Positions 57,205 to 64,000 of a stretch of 64,000 nucleotides of DNA are shown one piece after another. The position numbers and the translations under genes are program-made. Numbering within the stretch: position 1 is the stretch's first letter; every line of letters begins with the position of its first letter. Under the pieces are notes generated by a model that was given only the letters and a program-made list of their open reading frames with translations, made no database searches and was not told where the DNA came from. The DNA comes from Chlorocebus sabaeus. Taxonomy: Eukaryota > Chordata > Mammalia > Primates > Cercopithecidae. The stretch covers positions 76,141,622 to 76,205,621 of the forward strand of contig NC_132925.1 of the NCBI RefSeq assembly GCF_047675955.1, read 5' to 3'.

Positions 57205-57310
57205 ATGGAGGGTTCAGCAAACCAACTGTGTGACTTTGGCAATTGATAACTTGTCTAGGCTTACACTGATAAAACAGAGGGAGGACGTAGAAAGTGATGA
57301 TGACTTCAAA
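57205..57310 (+). repeat. MIR, sense, diverged
   Basis: 'gtgtgactttggcaattgat' and 'cttacactgataaaacagag' resemble the sense MIR core. This underlies the 85-codon frame at 57137-57394. Confidence 0.5.
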
Positions 57311-57399
57311 GCTGCTCACAGCATTCATTCTGATTCCTTTCACTCTAGTTTTGCATCCTTAAAGCTTCAAGAAATTGAGGGGTCACGGCATTAGTATTT

Positions 57400-58528
57400 A
57401 TTTTGGAGGTGGGAGAAAACAGAATACAAAAACCAGCCTCTTAACAATCCTGACATCTTTCCTTAATAGACTTCTTTCTTGAGTATGATGAAACCTCACA
57501 ACGTTCTGAGATTGGTACCCACGCAGAATGGATAGGTGCGAGTTACCTGCTCAATTTGAGCTAATTCTCAACTGTCCCCTCACCTGCATTGTCCACTATG
57601 ATGTTCTGTTGATGGAAACATGACCCAACTGATAGCCCTGGGTTTTGGATTACTAATCTTCTGGTAATTCTCTGAAATTCTCTCCTTTTCCAAAGATAAA
57701 TATTCTCAGTGACTTCAGAGAGACTCACTCATGTTCTTTAGAAGCTGCAATTAATAAGATATTTTCCCTGATGGATCCGTTGTCCCCCTAATTGGCAAAC
57801 TATAATTTCTTTGCTGACTCCCTGAGGTTCATTTTATTTGCAGCACTCTTAAAACACACACAAAACCCAGCAGAATAGCTGCTTTTTTGTCTTAATATTA
57901 CTGCTAAACTAAGGGAGGAAAAATCACGCACACACAAACCTCCTCCCTCCTTTAATTCCATCAGGGCATGCCTTATTCTAAGACTTACTAAAAATGAGAA
58001 AGCAGCCTAGGAGGCTTCTGGAGGTCCAAGTTCATAAAGTGAATATGCATAAAGTAGCAGAATATCAAGTTTTCATAATTACACCTTTTTATGCATACAG
58101 TTCCTGGAGTGAAATCGGCTTTGACTTTGGCTGATTTAATAGAAACTTTCTAATTTAAATCTATCCTGTCACTTGTACTTAGCTGTTGTTCAATTTTAAA
58201 TGGCAAAACGAGTTATTATTTCCCACTTTCACAAACCAATAAAGATTCTGTAGTTCTAAACAAGAATGATGAGACAGCATTTAATTTCTGAACTCTTTCT
58301 CTAATTCAAGAGCTTTGGGAAAGGAAAGTATTTCTGTTTTGGAGAGATAAACTTTAAAATGAGAGGGCAAGAGAGGATAGAGAGATTCAGGCTTAGGTGA
58401 CTATGCCTAGCATAATGGCTTACTCAGGGTCAGCAGGTGTCGGATCCTTGTTGCAAGAACAATGCTTAAGACAGGAGAGAAGACTGAATAATCTCATAGC
58501 AAAAGAGGTAGGTAAGATAGCATACAAA
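57400..58528. other. SYNPR intron, unassigned sequence
   Basis: Nothing recognised in 1.1 kb. Confidence 0.4.
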
Positions 58529-58702
58529 AAGAAGAGGAAGAAGAAGAAGGAGAAGGAGGAGAAGGAGAAGGAGAAGGAGAAGGAGAAGGAGAAGAAGAAG
58601 AAGAAGAAGAAGAAGAAGAAGAAGAAGAAGAAGAAGAAGAAGAAGAAGAAGAAGAAGAAGAAGAAGAAGGGGAAGGAGAAGAAGGGGAAGGAGAAGGATA
58701 AG
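58529..58702 (+). repeat. GAAGGA then (GAA)n purine microsatellite
   Basis: GGAGAA units lead into about 26 uninterrupted GAA triplets (58591-58669), followed by GGGGAAGGAGAA units. SYNPR is transcribed from the other strand, so the RNA carries UUC. Confidence 0.97.
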
Positions 58703-58959
58703 AAAGTGCAGTTAAAGGTGGAATTTTGATGAAAATGGAGGCCTTTGGAACAATTTGGTTTAGTAGGTAGAAAGACTCAATTAGAAAGATTTTGAATTAA
58801 ATCACAACTGAAAGTGCCACTTGTTTTGCTGTCCCAGGACACCCAAGAGGAACACTCACATAGATGTATGGTTGCTTTGTACTGAAAGTCAAGTGGATGT
58901 GAGGGTTTGAATTTTAGTTAAACAGCCATGTACACACACACATTGGAGCTTGGAGTTCA

Positions 58960-59130
58960 TTCCTTTGATAAGTACTTACTGAATGTCTGCTCTGTGTTGG
59001 GCTCTGTCTTAGTTAGAGTTGGTTCCACAGGGATAGCAAAACCAGTCCTACCTTCAAGGAGCTCATTTTGGAGGACAGGAAACTGACGTCTAAGCAGAAA
59101 ACTGAAAGGGTGGCACTGTCCTAGGATCAT
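58960..59130 (+). repeat. Old interspersed repeat, unnamed recurrent family
   Basis: 'tgataagtacttactgaatg', 'tgttgggctctgtcttagtt' and 'cttcaaggagctcattttgg'. Confidence 0.5.
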
Positions 59131-60025
59131 AGATCTAAGCGGGGCCACCTTTGTCCAGCCAGAAAATTTTTTTCTTCCAGAAAAATTTCATTAGTTTTAC
59201 TTAAGATTAAGCACCTTAGGAATATGTTCATATATCATCAAATTATTATATATCAATCAAATTACTTTATAAAAGCAAGAATATAAAGTCTTAGTGAATT
59301 ACCTTTATTTTATTACACGTGGTAGAAAGGAAATTACTCTCTTTTATGAGCATTTAGAAATTTTCTGAATTTTGAATACAGAATATTACTAATTCCTTCC
59401 TTCTCTTTGAGGGCAATTCATAACTGAGTCTTTAAAAGGATGGCTATTATTCAAGAGTAAATCTTTAGTTGTCTGATTACATATTTACCAAGTAACCTCC
59501 CTCAACCAAAAAACAGATAAGCACTAGTAACCAGTGACTGAAAGGATGTTTTGGAAGTTTATAAATTTGAATTTATCTTGAAAAAGCACAATGATTAATA
59601 CCTATTTTAAAGAGAAAGGTAAGAGTAAGGCCAAAGTCCACCTTTTCAGAGAGGAACAAAGACTGCAGGGACAGCAAGTATACTATTTTAAATTTAATTT
59701 TCCTCTTACGAAATGATTAATGAGAACAAAGTGCACAACAGTAAAACTTTTAAGATCCCATGGTTAGGTAGATTTCCCGTACATTTTAGTATGCATGTGG
59801 AAGGGAGTATTTGAGAAGAATTAGAGTCCACCGTTTTAAAATAGCAAGCTGAGTCTCTTCTGAATTGAGGCGTGGACTTAATAACATTGATGCTTACTGT
59901 GATTTTCAAAACCCTGATGTTAAACTGTAACAGTCGTGATGGGTACCTCCAATATTATAGACCCAGACATTGGAGAGTGCATATTCTATATTTTGGGGGG
60001 TTATTTTACATGTTTCTGTGTTTCC
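59131..60025. other. SYNPR intron, unassigned sequence
   Basis: AT-rich. No repeat family or exon recognised. Confidence 0.4.
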
Positions 60026-60029
60026 TTTA

Positions 60030-60640
60030 GAATATATATTTGCAGGAACCCAACAAATGTGTGTTGAGTAGATGAGCAAACTCAGACCCTATCCTTGATG
60101 AAGGCCATTAATTTCATTTTAAATACTGCCTTTAGGGGATGATAGCTGTGTTGGAAATAATCTTTGTCCTTCAGATATTTGATACCTAGTAGGGGGTGGA
60201 TCAGACAAAACCACATCCAACGAAAGTGCAAGGTAGTAATGGATTTGCACAATGATTTTTACACAGAGCTGGGAGGTTTAGAAGAGGGAGAAATCACATA
60301 TCTTTGGGAGTAAGGACATGGGTAGTGAAGAATTACTTCATGGAACAGATAGCCTGTGAGATGGATCTTTGAAGATGAGTTGAATTTTGATAGGCTGGGA
60401 GGGAGAGGGGAGGAGAACCTTCCAGATGGCAGGTAGCAGCTCAGTAGCTTTGCAGAACAGGAATTTTTACAGCATCTTAGGGAATGGCAAATAGTACAGT
60501 TTGGCTAAAACATGGAATACAGGGGATGATAGGAGATGGCTCTGAAGAGTATGTGAAGGCTTAGGAGGGCCTTGAATGCTGATGTGAGGAGAGAGGTTTT
60601 ATTTCTATAACCCAGAGATATAATGGCATAACTACAGCTC
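60030..60640 (+). repeat. Old interspersed repeat, unnamed recurrent family
   Basis: A long copy, with 'ttcagatatttgatacctagtaggg'-type head, 'ggagaaccttccagatggca' and 'gcttaggagggccttgaatg'. Confidence 0.55.
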
Positions 60641-60916
60641 TATTTGAAACAACGGATTGGAAGAATGGAAGACTGAAGGAGGGAGACTACTCCATAGGGA
60701 GTCTCCATGAATATGCCCTAATGTCATCAATTCTTTCCTTTCCCTGGCCCCCTCACCTGCCCTGTTCCCATAAGTGTGCCAACTCTTTATGCATGAGGGT
60801 TTTATAAAGCCCAGAATCAGCCTTCTACCAGCTGTATCTTCTAATCAGGAACACAAATCCCATGTAGTTTGGTCTAGTTTTTTCAATCTTGAATCAACTA
60901 TTTACAGAATGAGTGA

Positions 60917-61143
60917 AACAAACAAACAAACAAAAAGCCAACGAAAGCTGTGGAAGATGGCTTAACTGGGGGTTTGAAAGGAGCCACCAGATGTATTCAG
61001 AAGCCCCCCAAGGCCAACAGCAGGCAGGGTTGGATAGACTATTACCACTTTTGCCGCTCCCTGACCATCTGCTGGGTTGCCACATACAGAACTGCAGGCA
61101 TTGGAAATACCCCAGGATGAAACTTATAAAGAATTCCATTATG

Positions 61144-61186
<43 letters not shown>
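60917..61186 (+). pseudogene. Candidate processed retrocopy fragment ending in A41
   Basis: A 67-codon frame without ATG is open from a TGA at 60914 to a TGA at 61118-61120, and 25 bases later a pure A41 run begins (61146-61186). The frame includes GGLKGATRCIQKPP, then GWIDYYHFCRSLTICWVATY, a basic stretch followed by a hydrophobic segment. A short 3'UTR plus long poly(A), with no Alu or L1 text, is the layout of a 5'-truncated processed pseudogene. I do not recognise the parent and found no clear TSD, so this could be chance. Confidence 0.35.
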
Positions 61187-61187
<1 letters not shown>

Positions 61188-61685
61188 CATCACATGAGAT
61201 TTCTGTATGTTTGTTTTTTCTTCCATTTTTGGCCAGAGGAACTGTTCATGGTTTTGAACTTCACTTTTTGAGTCTCAGTGAGAAAGGATACTGCCAAAGC
61301 TGAGGGCATGCAGAGCCCAGCACTGGGCCTACACTTGCGTGGCTGTGCAGATTCATGCCCACCTTGGGGACTTCTCCCTGATAATTAAGGCCTGACTTCT
61401 GTGTACTTAAACACAGCTTGAATTAAATTTGTGATGTTTCCTTAGTATCTTAAGTTTCAAAGCAAATGTTTCAATGTCAGGCTCCTTAGAACAAGTTAGT
61501 TTTATTTTAGTTTTTTTCTTCTCCGGGAAGAAAATTATCTTTGTAGGTCTTTTGGGGAGATCTCTTCTACTATAACATAAGATTTCAGGACCGGGGGTAT
61601 AGTCAGAAGTTGGAATTCAAAATTTTTACTCATATAAGACGTCACACATTAGGGATGTATTTAATGTGGAAAAAATTAGAAACTT
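61187..61685. other. SYNPR intron, unassigned sequence
   Basis: Nothing recognised. Confidence 0.4.
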
Positions 61686-61689
61686 CTGC

Positions 61690-61920
61690 CTTCAAAATCA
61701 GGAAGATAATCAACTTCTGGGTTTTTATCTTAAGGAAATAATATAAAATGTGTGTAAAGTGCAAGGCTAATGGCTTATGAGAGAGAAAAATTCAAAGCCA
61801 TGTAAAATTCTAAGTCCAACAATAAGAGATTGGTGAAATAATTCATTTTATCTCAATATAATGGAATATTATGCAGTCACTACAAAGGGAAACAGTTAAA
61901 TAATACTGAATATGAAAGCA
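61690..61920 (+). repeat. L1-like fragment, sense, old
   Basis: 'tataatggaatattatgcag' resembles L1 text, and the left part 'atcttaaggaaataatataa' fits old L1 3' regions. Confidence 0.45.
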
Positions 61921-61954
61921 CTACCAGAGTTACTTCATCTTACTCTTTCTTGGT

Positions 61955-62110
61955 CTTATGAATAGATAAAGAAACTGTTACTAAGCATCTACTATCTGCT
62001 TAGCACCTAATAATTACACTAGACATTTGTTATTTAATCTCCATTAATAATCTTTTGATGCATAGGTGCTTATAACATTTTATAGAAGAGATAGAAATTA
62101 TTTAGGTCAA
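61955..62110 (-). repeat. MIR, antisense
   Basis: 'ctaagcatctactatctgct' and 'acattttatagaagagatag'. Confidence 0.65.
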
Positions 62111-62246
62111 GATTATTTGGCAAGTACCAGAAACCTAAATCAAAGCACTCACATGGGGAAATTCAACCACTGACATAACCGGAAAGTCTAGAATGTGCTG
62201 GCTTCAGCTGTGGCTGAATTCAGGGCCTAAACTTCTTCTTGGTAAG

Positions 62247-62249
<3 letters not shown>

Positions 62250-62305
<56 letters not shown>
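62250..62305 (+). repeat. (CT)n microsatellite, about 26 units
   Basis: Nearly pure CT run followed by CT/T/A variants to 62330. Confidence 0.97.
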
Positions 62306-62307
<2 letters not shown>

Positions 62308-62619
62308 ATCTCTCCCCCTCTTTCTCTCCCCTTGAGGATCTGCTTATCTCTGCTCAGCTTTATTCTTTAAATAGACTCATTCTACATCATGGGCAATGTG
62401 GCCACTATCGACTAGACCCACATATTCCTAGCTAAGTAACTCTATAGAAATAAGAAATTCACTTAATAGAGAAATTCAAGAGGGGACTTTGATTCCTGGC
62501 TTGAGTCACTTGACCTTATAGGTATCAAGTGAGGCACCATGATTGACCATCCGCCAGGACTATATAAGTGGGAGACGGTGGTTCTCCCAAAGAAGGAACT
62601 TGTGTATTTCCTGCTACTG

Positions 62620-62672
62620 TGTCCCCCACCTGTTTTGTGCACAGCAGATGCTCAATAAGCTGATAGATATTC
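62620..62672 (+). repeat. L2 3' end fragment
   Basis: 'gcagatgctcaataagctga' matches the L2 tail. Confidence 0.5.
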
Positions 62673-62704
62673 TTGGCTTTTTTCTCCACTTCCAGGTAAA
62701 AAAT

Positions 62705-62925
62705 GGGGTGGCAATACAGCACTGTGATGAAGAGCATGTCTCTGTATCACATTCAATGAACAGCACTATTTAAGTTACTTAACCTCTGTAAATTGGATTC
62801 AACATCTGTAAAATGGGAATAATAATAACTGCCTTAATGGTATTGCAGAATTAACCAATATAACTTCTATTTTATTTAATTCTTGGCCTGTGGAAAGTGC
62901 TCAGGAGTAAGTGGCAGCTCAATGA
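62705..62925 (+). repeat. MIR, sense
   Basis: 'agttacttaacctctgtaaa', 'catctgtaaaatgggaataa' and 'gaaagtgctcaggagtaagt'. Confidence 0.85.
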
Positions 62926-64000
62926 CATTTAACCTCACTTTTCCCAAGCCTCAACTGCATTTTTTTCTAAGTTCTTTTTTCCACGGTAATAATTTCACTT
63001 TTTTCAGTCTTGCAATTTCTAGATTGTCAATAGTCTGCATTATTTTCTGCCCATAGTGGTGACTAGCCAATTGGCTAGTGAGCCAATAGGCCACAAATAA
63101 GTAACTCATTGCAACTCAAGCTTAGCTGTCTATTTCTTGAGACAGCATATAAATTGATTCGATGGTTCTTAGATATTTGAGAACAACGTGGAAGAGCATT
63201 CTAAATTGTAGATCTCAGATAGCTGGTGGAACAAAGGTGAGATCACTCCTTGGCCAATCACTTAAGTATTTTCAATAACCTTGTCCCTCATAAGGGATTC
63301 AGATCAGTTTTACCTGCAGTCTCTTCCTACCTGTTCCCAGGGCAAATTCTGAAGCAATTCTTTGCATGGATCTGTAACTTTTATTAGGGCCCTGCTAATC
63401 AGCAATGGAAATGAAGATGTCCAGCTGGGGAAAGGGCTAACTTTGTGCCAACTGTTTGAAAGTCTAATGAACTGTGAGTATTAGAGCAAGACATTCTTAA
63501 GCTGCTGAGACCCCCAGTGAAGCTAAAGCTGTATGTGTGAGTTTGTGCTTGTTCTGGATTCAAGGAAATAAATTTAGCAACTAGTAAGGATATTTGCCAT
63601 CTTAGGGGATGGGGAGGGGAAGATCACACAGCTTTCAAAAAATGATAGGAGAGTGAAAGTCTGAGACTAGTTTCTCAGCTGGATGCCCCAACCAAATTTC
63701 CAAGTTTCATCCTGTTACACTATTGTGTTCTTTACACCCTTCCACTATTTTCAGACTTGCCAGCTGGTAAGGGATTCAAGCTCCTGTTCTCTGGAGCCTG
63801 GCTGATTTAATGGAGCAGTGCTCTCTCCCCTCTTTCCCTAAAGCATGAGATCTGAGTGCCAGAGTGGCAGTGGGGTAGCTGAAGAGAGGGGAACAGAGTG
63901 ATGGGGAAAAGAGTGAAGCTACACATTAGGGCTGATTGCATTTGTCTGTAATGACAGCAGCTTATGCTGAGTTTAGAGGCTCAGAGAAGAAAAAAATAAT
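62926..64000. other. SYNPR intron to window end, unassigned
   Basis: No repeat, exon or simple sequence of note in the last 1.07 kb. Confidence 0.45.

Larger units (their letters stand above)
31741..64000 (-). other. SYNPR: SYNPR upstream intron, 3' part (runs off the window)
   Basis: All sequence above exon 4 is assigned to the preceding intron because no earlier SYNPR exon was seen. About 116 residues (two membrane spans and the first loop) are still unaccounted for. An exon shorter than about 60 codons with synonymous changes could have been missed by eye. Confidence 0.7.

Noticed and set aside
57137..57394. 85-codon frame with an acidic patch
   Set aside because: Overlaps a diverged MIR and has no family resemblance.
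58397..58729. 110-codon Lys-rich frame
   Set aside because: Translation of the GAA tract.
31741..64000. Search for the next upstream SYNPR exon (first loop, spans 1-2)
   Set aside because: Looked on the minus strand for the end RGPLI followed by a donor and for the FFQNKY region; none seen. A missed exon is possible.

Overview
This window is vertebrate nuclear DNA, almost certainly from a catarrhine primate. It holds full-length and truncated Alus with target-site duplications (TSDs), L1 3' ends, MIR and L2 fossils, MaLR LTRs and one spliced gene whose residues match mammalian synaptoporin. An Old World monkey is more likely than an ape. The young 5'-truncated Alu at 23467-23611 carries a base run that I associate with cercopithecid AluY subfamilies, and synaptoporin differs at two residues from the human protein as I remember it. 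Both points are inference.

The only protein-coding gene I can support is SYNPR, on the minus strand. Its last two coding exons lie at 31549-31740 and 25355-25612 (64 + 85 codons), with a 3'UTR running down to a probable poly(A) site near 23,895. Earlier exons, about 116 codons, were not found and should lie beyond position 64000. So 31741-64000 is read as the 3' part of one large intron, 25613-31548 as the last intron, and 1-23889 as intergenic DNA downstream of the gene.

Region by region: 1-5.7 kb is a nested repeat cluster, an old antisense L1 split by three Alus, a younger L1 with 5' inversion, a MaLR solo LTR and a short L1 3' end. 5.7-19.6 kb is mostly old repeats (MIR, L2, hAT-type MITEs, MaLR LTRs), a CCTT microsatellite and a local 150-160 bp tandem duplication. 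19.6-20.9 kb is an L1 3' end carrying an Alu with a very long GAAA/GGAA tail. 20.9-23.9 kb holds MIR, L2 and AluY-type copies. 23.9-31.7 kb is the SYNPR 3' end. 31.7-64 kb is intron with several two-copy local duplications, a short betaretrovirus-like solo LTR with a 6-bp TSD (37682-37963), a triplet of same-strand MIRs, a defective gammaretrovirus-like ERV sitting inside a MIR (46101-47828), a GAA triplet tract and a possible retrocopy ending in 41 A.

No operon, CRISPR array, tRNA, rRNA or novel coding system was seen. The points most worth a second look are the 282-bp betaretroviral-type LTR, the ERV that lacks its 5' half yet splits a MIR cleanly, the 95-bp duplication 1.8 kb apart, and the candidate retrocopy at 60.9-61.2 kb.
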